Below, one piece after another: positions 33,665 through 41,994 of a DNA stretch of 64,000 bases. Below the pieces are notes generated by a model. It made no database searches and was not told the origin of the DNA. It saw nothing but the letters and a program-made list of their open reading frames with translations. The stretch comes from Planctomycetaceae bacterium (GTDB lineage Bacteria; Planctomycetota; Planctomycetia; Pirellulales; Pirellulaceae), in assembly GCA_020638995.1 (NCBI GenBank), contig JACKHM010000002.1, forward strand, positions 2,294,001-2,358,000, in the 5' to 3' direction. Positions within the stretch are counted from its first letter, which is position 1. Each line of letters opens with the position of its first letter. The position numbers and the translations under genes were made by a program.

Positions 33665-34810
33665 ATGGAAGTCAAAACCTATCGAGCCAGTTCACTGCAA
33701 GCTGCTTTGGAGCAGGTTCGTACGGAACTCGGGCCCGACGCATCTGTACTTCATACCCGGGAAGTGAAGCATGGAATGTTGCGTTGGATTGCTGGACGTC
33801 AGATCGAAGTGACTGCTTCGGCAACCATCAAAGTGCCCAGCCGATTCCCAACCTCGCACGCCCACACCGCTCCCACGACCACCAAGCCATTACCGCCCGC
33901 CGACTATGATGATTTTCGCGCTAAGTACCGCGCCGCCTTAAAAAGAAGCGACGAACACTCCGAATCGCTTGTCGAGCATCTTTCGCTGGAAGCGGACAGA
34001 GCGAAGAGCAATGAGTTGCATCAGTCGTTATTTGAACTGTTCACCAAGCTGATCGACGCCGAAGTCAGTGAAGAAGTTGCCCGGGAGATGCTTGAACGTG
34101 TCCGTTCGGGACTCTCATCGGCAGATCTCAACGACAGAATGCTTGTGAATTCGCGAGTCTCGCGATTACTCGAAGACGAGCTGAAGTGCTGCGGGCCTAT
34201 CCGAGTGACTCCGGGAATTCGCCGCATCGTCTCGTTGGTTGGACCGACTGGCGTCGGGAAAACGACAACGATCGCCAAACTTGCGGCGAACTTTCACCTG
34301 CGAGAAAAGCAGCGTGTCGGGTTAATCACGGTCGACACATATCGAATCGCGGCAGTTGATCAGCTGCGCACGTACGCCGACATCATCGACTTGCCAATGG
34401 AGGTCGTCTCGACACCTCGCGAGATGCGAACCGCGATTGCTCGCTTATCGGGCCTCGATCTAATTCTGATGGATACGGCGGGGCGTAGTCCGCAAGACGA
34501 CTTACGCATTCAGGAACTGAAGGCCATGCTCGCAGAAGCGCGCCCTGACGAAGTCCACGTCGTACTGAGCAGTGTCGCCAGTACCGCAAGCATGAGACAA
34601 GCGACCGAGCGATTTGCGGACGTAGGAGCGACTTCGCTACTGCTCACCAAGCTGGACGAAACGACGGGGCTCGGGAATATTTTGCCTGTGTTACGAAACA
34701 GCAAACTGCCAATCAGCTACATCACCAACGGACAGAATGTGCCGGAGGACATCGCGTCGGCGGATAGTCGCAAACTGGCACGGGCAATCCTTAGAACGGA
34801 GAGCGATTGA
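33665..34810 (+). CDS. flhF: Signal-recognition-particle-type GTPase FlhF
   Basis: A 381-residue SRP-family GTPase. The short basic B domain begins MEVKTYRASSLQAALEQVRT. The NG domain has the P loop VGPTGVGKTTTIAKLA (about 197-212), DTYRIAAVDQL, the D-T-A-G motif in LILMDTAGRSPQDD, and TKLDET. FlhF sets the site (usually polar) where the flagellum starts. flhG follows 71 bp later, giving the usual flhA-flhF-flhG-fliA order. Confidence 0.94.
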   Translation: MEVKTYRASSLQAALEQVRTELGPDASVLHTREVKHGMLRWIAGRQIEVTASATIKVPSRFPTSHAHTAPTTTKPLPPADYDDFRAKYRAALKRSDEHSESLVEHLSLEADRAKSNELHQSLFELFTKLIDAEVSEEVAREMLERVRSGLSSADLNDRMLVNSRVSRLLEDELKCCGPIRVTPGIRRIVSLVGPTGVGKTTTIAKLAANFHLREKQRVGLITVDTYRIAAVDQLRTYADIIDLPMEVVSTPREMRTAIARLSGLDLILMDTAGRSPQDDLRIQELKAMLAEARPDEVHVVLSSVASTASMRQATERFADVGATSLLLTKLDETTGLGNILPVLRNSKLPISYITNGQNVPEDIASADSRKLARAILRTESD

Positions 34811-34881
34811 GCGGCGGCAACATGATGCTATTTCTCCGTTAACAATTCGCACCACATCCGTGCTGGCAAGCACATCACTCA

Positions 34882-35748
34882 ATGATTGACCAAGCCACAG
34901 AACTTAGAAAGCTTGTGCTTCGCGCTATGCGTGCACAACCGATCGCCACGGGGCCACCGCCACGACTGCTGGCCCTCACGGGCGGCGCTGACGGCGTGGG
35001 TGTAACCACAATCGCCGTGAATCTCGCTGTGGCCATGGCCGAGCAAGGCTTGCGAGTCGTCATTGTGGATGCGGATGCGGATCGGTCGGACGTAGCGACT
35101 CTCTGTGGTGTACTGGACAAGACTCAAGACACTAAACCGATCGGTTCCCAGGGAGACATTCACGAGGTGCTGTATCCTGGACCTGCCGGAATTCAGATCG
35201 TTCCGGGTCTGCGTACCTCTGGCCTGGACGCGTCTGCCACCAACAGGATTTCGCTCCACAACAACGGCCTCAACGAGATCGCTTATGAGCGGTTCCGGCG
35301 CCAATTGTCGAGCCTTGGCCGCCACGTGGACACCGTCATCGTTGATCTAGGTAGCGGAGCTGGCGATTTCATTCGCCGCTTTACCGCGACGGCCGACGAA
35401 GTGCTGTTGGTCACGGCGACCGAAGACGCTGCGGTGATGGACGCTTACACTCGTATCAAAACAGGCCTTTCGTTATCCACAGAACGACGGTTGCGGCTTG
35501 TGGTGAATCGTGAAATCGACGAAGCGAATGCTCTCGATGTTCACCGAAGAATCGATGGATCATGTCGCAAGTTCCTAGGAACAACGATCGAGTTCGGTGG
35601 CCACTTACCGCACGACGCCGCAGTAACACGCGGTGCAAGAGATAGTCGGCCATTCGTCCTTATTGACCCGGTCGCACCTGCGTCGCGAGCGCTGACAAAA
35701 CTGGCAAGGGCCCTCGCTCCACAGTTACATCAAGCCAACACTGCATAG
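34882..35748 (+). CDS. flhG: Flagellar number regulator FlhG (MinD-like) with an atypical P loop
   Basis: A 288-residue MinD/ParA-family protein. The N terminus carries the DQATELRKLV motif (residues 3-12), the FlhG signature that stimulates FlhF GTPase. The deviant Walker A loop reads G34-G-A-D-G-V-G-V-T-T43, lacking both lysines of the usual KGGxGKT. Walker B is VVIVDADADRSDV, and VIVDLGSGAGDFIRRF follows. FlhG limits flagellar number with FlhF. The missing lysines suggest altered or lost ATP hydrolysis in this lineage, or use as an apo or non-hydrolysing switch. Confidence 0.88.
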   Translation: MIDQATELRKLVLRAMRAQPIATGPPPRLLALTGGADGVGVTTIAVNLAVAMAEQGLRVVIVDADADRSDVATLCGVLDKTQDTKPIGSQGDIHEVLYPGPAGIQIVPGLRTSGLDASATNRISLHNNGLNEIAYERFRRQLSSLGRHVDTVIVDLGSGAGDFIRRFTATADEVLLVTATEDAAVMDAYTRIKTGLSLSTERRLRLVVNREIDEANALDVHRRIDGSCRKFLGTTIEFGGHLPHDAAVTRGARDSRPFVLIDPVAPASRALTKLARALAPQLHQANTA

Positions 35749-35865
35749 TCGAAACATTCGTGGCAGCGCGATCCAAGAAACTCGCAGAAGCCAGATATTA
35801 CTCTCAACCCAAACCGAAGGAATGCCGATACAAAGAAAGCGCGTCTTTACGCCACAGTACGTTAA

Positions 35866-35880
35866 GCTAGTCGGACTAGC
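35866..35880. promoter_or_regulatory. Perfect palindrome before the small membrane protein gene
   Basis: GCTAGTC-G-GACTAGC is a 15-bp perfect dyad centred 38 bp before the ATG at 35911. It has the size of a dimeric repressor or activator site. No T-run follows, so a terminator is unlikely. The regulator is unknown. Confidence 0.35.
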
Positions 35881-35910
35881 GGAACTTTGCGGGCTAGAAC
35901 GGAGTGAGTC

Positions 35911-36153
35911 ATGGGTCGCACGTATGCAGGCATACTTGGTCCCTTGGCCTTCACAACGATTCTGGCTCGCAGTGTGATCGATACCAGCAGCGTTGAGTCG
36001 ACATTGATGCTTGCCACAGCTTGCTTGTTCCTGTTCGCAGGAATTGGCTACTTAGTGGGGCAGGTGGCAGACTCGATAATTCTGGAAGCGGTAAAGGCGA
36101 ACTTCGACAAAGAGTTGCAAGCTCGTGAGACCTTATCAAAGAACGATCGATAG
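35911..36153 (+). CDS. Small two-helix membrane protein in the flagellar cluster
   Basis: An 80-residue protein with two hydrophobic segments (about 5-20, GILGPLAFTTILARSV; and 31-54, TLMLATACLFLFAGIGYLVG) and a charged C-terminal helix (VKANFDKELQARETL). I do not recognise a named family. It lies between flhG and fliA on the same strand, so a link to flagellar placement or regulation is possible by position only. GGAGTGAGTC precedes the start. Confidence 0.65.
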   Translation: MGRTYAGILGPLAFTTILARSVIDTSSVESTLMLATACLFLFAGIGYLVGQVADSIILEAVKANFDKELQARETLSKNDR

Positions 36154-36279
36154 GGATCACGACTTCGTCGCAGGATATAACAACAGCCTTCGGGCAGAAC
36201 ACTCGCATGAGGCGGGTGGTCATCGTCAGTCGCGGCACGGGTCGCCGCAATTGACGAGAGTTCAATCATGGAGGATTGC

Positions 36280-37116
36280 ATGGCTACGATTTACGCACCG
36301 AAGCGACACCAAACTCGGTTCCCCATTACTCCTCGCTCGAAGTTTAATGACGAAGAGATCAAGCAGATCTGGTTGGACTATAAAGCCGACCCAAGCCGTA
36401 AAGAGCTGCGTAACAAGTTAGTCGAACGCTACCTCTCGTTGGTGCGATACAACGGCGAGCGAATCTGGGCACGCTTGCCGGAGGGCGTCGAGTTGGACGA
36501 CCTGATCTCCGCTGGCATCTTCGGTCTCATGGACGCCATCGACGCATTTGACATGAATCGGGGCGTCAAGTTCGAGACGTACTGCGTGCCGCGAATTCGT
36601 GGTGCAATGCTCGACGAACTGCGAACGATGGATTGGGTGCCGCGTCTCGTTCGCTCGAAGGCCAGCAAGCTCAGCGAAGCGACTAAGACCTTGGAAACAA
36701 AACTCGGTCGCGCGCCAACTCCTCAAGAATTGGCTGCACAGATGGAGCTGTCGGTCCCCGAACTCGAGAAGCTGATGACCGAAGCAAATGCCGTCGGCCT
36801 GATCAGCCTCAACAAGAAATGGTATGAGACGGACAGCTATAAAGACGTTCGTGAGATTGACATCCTGGAAGACAAGAAGGGTGAAGATCCGACTCGGCGG
36901 GTTCAAAAGACAGACCTCATGCGTTTAGTTACGAAGGGGCTGAATCGCAATGAGCGTTTGATCATAATCCTCTATTACTACGAAGAGCTGACGATGAAAG
37001 AGATCGGTGCCACGCTTGATCTCAGCGAAAGCCGGGTCAGTCAAATGCACAGCAGCATTGTTCAGCGCCTTCAAACGCAGCTCGGACGACGACGCCCCGA
37101 GTTCGGCAACAGATAG
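36280..37116 (+). CDS. fliA: Flagellar sigma factor FliA (sigma28)
   Basis: A 278-residue sigma factor of the FliA/WhiG group. Region 2 includes GVELDDLISAGIFGLMDAID and AFDMNRGVKFETYCVPRIRG, where FxxYxxxRIRGAM is the FliA signature. Region 3 follows with APTPQELAAQMELSVPEL. Region 4 has TMKEIGATLDLSESRVSQMH. ATG 36280 is chosen because GGAGG lies 5 bases before it; an ATG 12 bases upstream overlaps that site. FliA should transcribe late genes (flagellin, motor), none of which lie here. It is the last gene before an intrinsic terminator. Confidence 0.94.
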   Translation: MATIYAPKRHQTRFPITPRSKFNDEEIKQIWLDYKADPSRKELRNKLVERYLSLVRYNGERIWARLPEGVELDDLISAGIFGLMDAIDAFDMNRGVKFETYCVPRIRGAMLDELRTMDWVPRLVRSKASKLSEATKTLETKLGRAPTPQELAAQMELSVPELEKLMTEANAVGLISLNKKWYETDSYKDVREIDILEDKKGEDPTRRVQKTDLMRLVTKGLNRNERLIIILYYYEELTMKEIGATLDLSESRVSQMHSSIVQRLQTQLGRRRPEFGNR

Positions 37117-37150
37117 CAGTTTTTCAGCTCACTGTTGCCTCACAAACCAA

Positions 37151-37185
37151 GCCTCGATTCGTCACTTGACCAATCGAGGCTTTTT
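37151..37185 (+). terminator. Rho-independent terminator after fliA
   Basis: Perfect 9-bp stem GCCTCGATT (37151-37159) and AATCGAGGC (37172-37180) with a 12-nt loop, followed by TTTTT. It lies 35 bp after the fliA stop and closes the flagellar locus. Confidence 0.92.
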
Positions 37186-37269
37186 AAATGCGCGTCGGAA
37201 GCAAGCAACAGGAGAACCTGCGGGTCATAGCGCCACGATGCTGCGGATGCTTGGCAGTAACTCAGCGAG

Positions 37270-37827
37270 CTAGGCGGGAGGTGTAAGCTGGCCCCAACGC
37301 TTAAGTCGGTAACCACGAATGACGTAGTACACCAGGTAGTAGGTCGGCACCGCTAAGCACGTCGCTACCAGGAGGCAACCCAGCCACAGCGGCATTGCAA
37401 TCTCTAACAAGTGCGACCAGTAGAATTCGACGGCCTGCCACCAACCAGCAGGTGGTTTCCGCAATTCGCTCCACCACCTTCTGTCGATCGACTCTCGCCC
37501 CAGGATCGTGCAACCGACTATGTAACAAGGGTAATAGATAATCATCATGGTGGCGGGGTTTGAAATCCAGACCACGGGCAAACCGACCGCCTTGTTGGCT
37601 CGCAGTAACCACGCCGCAAACACCACGAGAAGCATTTGAATCCCGAATGTGGGTGTAAACGCGAAGAAAACCCCAATCGCCGCTCCCAAGGCGAGACGCC
37701 CGGGGGGATCGTCGGCGTGCAGAACGGTATGAAATAGAAAGCGTCGCGTCTTACGCCATGAGCTGCGAAGCCGGCCTTTAACGTGACGTGCGACCATAGA
37801 GATTCGGCGAGGACTATTTAGGCTCAC
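37270..37827 (-). CDS. DUF2062 membrane protein
   Basis: A 185-residue membrane protein. The DUF2062 signature is clear: PGRLALGAAIGVFFAFTPTF then GIQMLLVVFAAWLLRANKAV, followed by LPVVWISNPATMMIIYYPCY, with an N-P motif in the second helical hairpin. A third hydrophobic region (about 135-172) ends in a basic tail. The function of the family is unknown; some members lie beside lipid or glycosyltransferase genes. It converges on fliA, 153 bp apart across the terminator. Confidence 0.88.
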   Translation of the reverse strand: MSLNSPRRISMVARHVKGRLRSSWRKTRRFLFHTVLHADDPPGRLALGAAIGVFFAFTPTFGIQMLLVVFAAWLLRANKAVGLPVVWISNPATMMIIYYPCYIVGCTILGRESIDRRWWSELRKPPAGWWQAVEFYWSHLLEIAMPLWLGCLLVATCLAVPTYYLVYYVIRGYRLKRWGQLTPPA

Positions 37828-38049
37828 GTGTGACGCGCCACCTCGTAGACAGAGCGTACTAAGGCAATTTGACGACAGGAAGCGGAATTGCCATCGGACA
37901 CCTGAGTTGGTTCGTGATCGGCAGTTTAACCAGATTCGATTCGAATGAATGCGAGAGTATTACTCTTCGTTCGGTTGCGCGGCGAACGGACTTTGGCGAG
38001 AACGCTGCGAATTGTGATCGGGCTGGCCGTCTGGAGTTTCGAACGCGCG

Positions 38050-38259
38050 CAAAAAAAGGCCATGGTACGTCGCTCCGTCGTCATACCATGACCTCTATCC
38101 TGAAACGAGATGGCCGGGGCCATCTCGCCCTCCCGGTATCCTTGTAAGAGTTGTATCGGCCCGCCCGATGGATCGGCTGAAGCCGATTTTATCTTTTCTT
38201 CGGAAGCGATTGCGATAAAGCCTTTCCGAATCCCCACCAGGTACAGCGACGGAAACGAC
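38050..38259 (-). ncRNA. Candidate structured small RNA with its own terminator
   Basis: On the minus strand, after the terminator of the upstream gene, about 210 nt read through four hairpins in order: TTCGGA...TCCGAA (38235-38205 region), ATCGGC-TTCA-GCCGAT (38187-38172), CGAGATGGCC-CC-GGCCATCTCG (38127-38106) and a final stem GGTCATGGTA...TACCATGGCC (38092-38059) followed by seven T. The layout, hairpins ending in an intrinsic terminator with no gene before it, is that of an independent RNA. I recognise no known family, and no promoter is evident. Confidence 0.4.
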
Positions 38260-38297
38260 AAAAAACAGGCGAGCTCCTTCATGGAAACCCGCCTGTT
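38260..38297 (-). terminator. Rho-independent terminator for the Gly/Cys-rich protein gene
   Basis: Read on the minus strand, ACAGGCG (38296-38290) pairs with CGCCTGT (38271-38265), a 7-bp stem followed by TTTTTT. It lies about 125 bp after the stop codon at 38421. Confidence 0.8.
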
Positions 38298-38420
38298 CGA
38301 ACTCTACTTCACGGCTGCCAAGCCATACTCCCCAGTCTGGCCCAACGCTCGTCGTCGTAGAAAAACGTCTGCTGTCGTTGCCCGCTCCAGGATTCACCGG
38401 ATGTGGGCGATACAAATCAC

Positions 38421-39206
38421 TTAGTAGTTAAGTGGTCGTGCGAAAGGATTCGTTGGCACTTGTCGCCGCCAAGCGGACCGATCTGAAATCGATGTTGGTT
38501 CGACGAGGACTTCTGGCGGCTGAAGCGAAGATTCTTCCTGTGCCTCTGTCGGCACGCCATAGTAGCTTTCGCCGTAGCTCTGAGTCGGAGCATAGTCAAT
38601 GTAGCCACCTTTGCCGTATCCACCCTTACCGCCACCGCAGCTGCTGCAGCCGACGTCGCCACAAACACCACATGCATATCCGTGACCGAAGTGCAGCCAA
38701 TCAAACAGTCCTAGCCGACAATGATGCCGTGGCGCACATGGAGCACACGGGTCACAGCCTTTGCTGCCGCAACCGCCTTTGCCACAATATCCGCGGTAGC
38801 TCGAGTGGCCAAAGCCACCCTTTCCGCCGCAACCACATGGATCGGCATAACCGCAACCACCCTTGCCGCAACCGCTGTATCCGTAGCCCACCACGGGGCC
38901 GCATCCACAGCCACCTTTCGCATAACCGCAGTGGCCAATTCGGCGAGACTTCATTCCGCAGCATTTGCTTCCGCAGTACCCGTCCCACAATCCCTGACAG
39001 CAGGATGACTGTTGCTCGCAGCAGCCGCTATAGAAGGGATAGCCGTGCATTGAATTGTCGACAACATTGCTTTGTGTCGGGGCGTAGACGTGCCCATCCA
39101 TCACTGGCTCAGGGCCATTGTTGGAGGCCAGAAAACCAAAAATGTCCGCATGCGCGGGTGTGCTGAGAGCGATGGCAATCAGCAAGGCCGAGAGAAACTT
39201 GTACAT
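38421..39206 (-). CDS. Secreted glycine/cysteine-rich repeat protein
   Basis: A 261-residue protein with a signal peptide (MYKFLSALLIAIALSTPAHA). The mature part up to about residue 200 is dominated by Gly, Cys, Tyr and Lys with short repeats such as GKGGCG, GYGKGG and CGYA, and about 30 cysteines, many as CC or CxxC. The six-residue motif YAPTQS occurs before and after this part. The C-terminal tail is free of cysteine. AGGAG precedes the ATG. The composition suggests a structural, disulfide-linked or metal-binding envelope protein. I know of no function. Confidence 0.8.
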   Translation of the reverse strand: MYKFLSALLIAIALSTPAHADIFGFLASNNGPEPVMDGHVYAPTQSNVVDNSMHGYPFYSGCCEQQSSCCQGLWDGYCGSKCCGMKSRRIGHCGYAKGGCGCGPVVGYGYSGCGKGGCGYADPCGCGGKGGFGHSSYRGYCGKGGCGSKGCDPCAPCAPRHHCRLGLFDWLHFGHGYACGVCGDVGCSSCGGGKGGYGKGGYIDYAPTQSYGESYYGVPTEAQEESSLQPPEVLVEPTSISDRSAWRRQVPTNPFARPLNY

Positions 39207-39603
39207 TGTTCAAACTCCTGTAGGTGAGGCAGTGCAACTCGCAAAGACGCACAAGGGGACTGAAACCCAAGGTTCGCGGAAACATCATCCGCATCTCACA
39301 CGCGCTACGCCAATCGTGCGGGGTGATCCCACTTCGTCTTCCGAGGAGGGACCTCGGAAACGAATTACTGTGCGTCTGGAGAAACATGGGATGCAATTGC
39401 GTGTATAGCAAATGCAACCGTTGTTTTTTTTCAGACACGCACCACCGGCAGCACCACGACGTATTGCCTAAACCGCGTCTATCCCCTTGCTGTACAGTCG
39501 CTTGGATCTATCATCCAGGCTGTTGCCTTTTGGCGACGTCTCGCGAAGCGGCATCCTGGCCAATTGCCGGCTGTGCGGATCGTAACACCTGCAACGAAAT
39601 GCT
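39207..39603. other. 397-bp divergent intergenic region
   Basis: It separates the divergent Gly/Cys-rich gene and the membrane protein gene at 39604. Apart from the AGGAG site of the former and a run of eight T at 39423-39430, I see no structured element, repeat or coding frame of note. Confidence 0.5.
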
Positions 39604-40530
39604 ATGTCGATATTTGCAAAAGCCGCATTTGTGCCAGCAGCATGGTGGGTGATCTGTATCACGGTAGTGACCTGGTGTCTGCTACTGCGATCCAAGCGAT
39701 TATTGCACGGTTCGACTTTGATTGGTCCGTGGTGGTGGATGGTTGCGAGCATTAGCGTGATGGGCGGTACCCAGTCGATTCTGCTTGTCGCGAGCCAAAT
39801 TGCCGGACGTGAATCCGCCCACTGGGAGGCAGCACTTGTTTTCGCAGCCGCATCGAGCAGCTTCTGCCCTCTGATGTCGCTGCTCGGAGCAAAACGACCG
39901 CAAGATCGCGGTTGGCACTTCGTGGTGCTCTCGTTGTGGGCAATTTTAATACTTCCCGTCGCTGAAAGCCTGGTTCTTCGTCACGGCCAGATGCCGGATG
40001 TGCAAGGTGCGCGATCATGGTTCATGTTGATCCTGATTGCACTTGGCATCACCAACTTTCTGCCGACGCGTTTTGGGATTCCAGCCGCCCTGTTTGGTAT
40101 TGGACAGCTTCTGATGCTCGCCGATTCCTTGCCGCTGATCCGTGATTTCTTCGACAGCTCGCCCACCGTTACGGGCTTCAGTTGCTGTGCGACTGCGAAT
40201 ATCGTCGCAAGTGCGTTGGGGAGCAGAAGAAACGCTCGCCCCAGATCGCTTGATCGAGTCTGGCGAGACTTCCGCGATGCGTTTGGATTGCTGTGGGGAT
40301 TGCGTGTTGCAGAGCAAATTAACATCGCAGCACGATCGTCAAAGTGGCCGCTGACCTTACGATGGTGGGGCTTTGTCGGTGACGACGGCAGCAAGCTTGA
40401 CTTCGACGACTTACCCGACGAAACCCAGAAGCCCCTACTTCAGGTCACTCAAAACCTGTTGCGGCGTTTCGTCTCGTCAAACTGGATTGCCGCAAGACTA
40501 GGGGACGGGATAGACTTAGGGATCGACTGA
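39604..40530 (+). CDS. Multi-pass membrane protein of unknown function
   Basis: A 308-residue protein. The first ~200 residues have about six hydrophobic segments (for example 12-27 AAWWVICITVVTWCLLL, 45-65, 73-90, 104-122, 135-172). The C-terminal third is soluble, starting RSLDRVWRDFRDAFGLLWGL and ending in a basic/aromatic region with SKWPLTLRWWGF. I recognise no family. The soluble tail has the look of a cytoplasmic regulatory domain. No good Shine-Dalgarno sequence precedes the ATG. A possible partner is the small lipoprotein gene 46 bp downstream. Confidence 0.7.
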   Translation: MSIFAKAAFVPAAWWVICITVVTWCLLLRSKRLLHGSTLIGPWWWMVASISVMGGTQSILLVASQIAGRESAHWEAALVFAAASSSFCPLMSLLGAKRPQDRGWHFVVLSLWAILILPVAESLVLRHGQMPDVQGARSWFMLILIALGITNFLPTRFGIPAALFGIGQLLMLADSLPLIRDFFDSSPTVTGFSCCATANIVASALGSRRNARPRSLDRVWRDFRDAFGLLWGLRVAEQINIAARSSKWPLTLRWWGFVGDDGSKLDFDDLPDETQKPLLQVTQNLLRRFVSSNWIAARLGDGIDLGID

Positions 40531-40576
40531 TCAAGTCCTCGCGATTCAATACCTTCAATGTTCAAGGACCGAACTG

Positions 40577-41020
40577 ATGCGATTGTTCTCTCTTGGCGTC
40601 GTCGCCCTCGTCCTGTTTGTCGTCCCCGCATGTAACTTTCGATCAAGTAACGCGGAGATTGAAGTAGCACCGGCTGCGCCCAACGCGATTCCCGATCAAC
40701 GTGTGGTCGAGGTAACGAGTGACACGGTCGAAGAAGCAGAACCAATGCTCTTCGCACCTACTACTGAACCTCAATTCGTGAACGACCCCGCGCCGGCTCC
40801 ACCCACCGAGTCGTGGTCGGAATTCGACGACTCGCTCCCGCGCGAGTCGTCTTCTGCTGAAGCCGTTCTGAAGTCCGTCGCACGCGTTTTGAAGGGTGCC
40901 GTCGATGGGGAAGACACCAGCGAACGTGAATCCAACGGATCGGTCCTTGGTTCGATTGGCCGAGCCTTGAGCAAAGGCTTTCAAGAAGCAGCCGACAGCG
41001 AGCACACTAGCGAGGAATAG
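40577..41020 (+). CDS. Small lipoprotein of unknown function
   Basis: A 147-residue protein with a lipoprotein signal (LVLFVVPAC, lipidated Cys19). The mature part is acidic and polar (VEEAEPMLFAPTTEPQFVND), with a short helix near the end (SSAEAVLKSVARVLKGAVDG, then SIGRALSKGFQEAAD). AAGGA lies upstream of the ATG. I do not recognise the family. Confidence 0.7.
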   Translation: MRLFSLGVVALVLFVVPACNFRSSNAEIEVAPAAPNAIPDQRVVEVTSDTVEEAEPMLFAPTTEPQFVNDPAPAPPTESWSEFDDSLPRESSSAEAVLKSVARVLKGAVDGEDTSERESNGSVLGSIGRALSKGFQEAADSEHTSEE

Positions 41021-41026
41021 TGGGAG

Positions 41027-41662
41027 CTACGCACCATCATTCGCGCCGCGACTCTTGGGCAAGAAGGTCTTCCAGCTCTCATACTTCGGATTGCTAAGCT
41101 TGACGGTCATGATCGGATTCTGGCTAGGTCGGCCCGGCTCGGTGCGTAAATTCATACGAGCTTCTTGAGGAGTCCGACCGCCTTTCTTTGTGTTGCACTT
41201 CACGCACGAGGCCACCACGTTTTCCCAGGTGGTGGGGCCGCCTTTGCTGCGTGGCACGACGTGATCCAAGCTCAATTGACTCGGTGGCAGACTCTGCCCG
41301 CAATACTGGCAGCAATGCCCATCGCGGGCGAACAGGGTGCGCCGATTCAAGCGTACATTGGTGGTGTACTGTTTGTCGAAGCGGACTAATCGGATGATTC
41401 TCGGCACTTGGATATCAAACTGAACAGCTCGCACCCAATCATCGTCGTGGTGCGGCTCCACCGATCTAAGCTGGCTCAATTCGCACCAAGAATTGAAATC
41501 GTAGTTGCAGAACTGTCCATCTTCGATGTCAATGACCTCAGCTGCCTCACGATACAAGAGAATAAAAGCCCGACGCGCTGTTATGACACGCAACGCCATG
41601 TAGTGTCTGTTCAATACGAGGACACTTGAGCTCAGAGCTCGCCCTCGTTCCTCTTGACTCAT
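41027..41662 (-). CDS. HNH endonuclease family protein
   Basis: A 211-residue protein. The N-terminal half (SVLVLNRHYMALRVITARRA then FILLYREAAEVIDIEDG) and the HNH nuclease domain (about 118-170) match a widespread stand-alone HNH family: RDGHCCQYCG, LSLDHVVPRSKGGPTTWENV and CVKCNTKKGG with two CxxC zinc knuckles. The D-H and N residues of the metal site are present. This family is found in cyanobacteria and planctomycetes without an established role. It ends 7 bp from the convergent lipoprotein gene. Confidence 0.9.
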   Translation of the reverse strand: MSQEERGRALSSSVLVLNRHYMALRVITARRAFILLYREAAEVIDIEDGQFCNYDFNSWCELSQLRSVEPHHDDDWVRAVQFDIQVPRIIRLVRFDKQYTTNVRLNRRTLFARDGHCCQYCGQSLPPSQLSLDHVVPRSKGGPTTWENVVASCVKCNTKKGGRTPQEARMNLRTEPGRPSQNPIMTVKLSNPKYESWKTFLPKSRGANDGA

Positions 41663-41994
41663 GGGGAGTCTCCGAGAAGTCTCGCCAAGTCGCTCGATCC
41701 ATTTTCCGGTATCGACTCATCGGCTTACAACGAATGTGCGTCGTTCTCCTCAGACGCGATCGCTGTGATCGGGGCCTCGTCACCGAAATCCGTGTAACGA
41801 TCTTCACGCTCATTCTAGCCATCACGAATTCGGTGGACCAGCCTGAAAGCAGTGCTTCGAAGGATACTCACAAAAAAATCGCGTACTCGACTTGCCGTGC
41901 CGCTCGGATTGGCATTAGGATGAAACGCGAGGTGAGCGTTGGAGCGCTTGCCGCAGATCACCTCTGAAACGATTCCTTAATCAAGGGCCTCAGG
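41663..41994. other. 332-bp divergent intergenic region
   Basis: It lies between the divergent HNH gene and the zinc-ribbon gene. It presumably holds both promoters. No conserved structure, repeat or persuasive frame was seen; a 113-codon frame crossing it has no recognisable features. Confidence 0.45.

Larger units (their letters stand above)
37828..38420. other. 593-bp gene-free stretch with several hairpins
   Basis: No coding frame here has a recognisable product. The left part (37828-38050) shows nothing that I can name. The right part contains a minus-strand terminator (38260-38297) for the Gly/Cys-rich gene, and between that and a second minus-strand terminator (38050-38092) a structured segment that is listed separately as a possible small RNA. 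Confidence 0.6.

Noticed and set aside
37926..38282. Minus-strand 118-codon frame
   Set aside because: It crosses several perfect hairpins and two terminators; an RNA explanation fits better than coding.
38432..39166. Plus-strand 244-codon frame opposite the Gly/Cys-rich gene
   Set aside because: It is rich in His, Arg and Ser because it is the mirror of Gly/Cys codons; the minus-strand frame has signal peptide, ribosome site and terminator.
41626..41967. Plus-strand 113-codon frame in the HNH/zinc-ribbon gap
   Set aside because: It overlaps the start of the HNH gene, lacks a ribosome site and has no recognisable feature.
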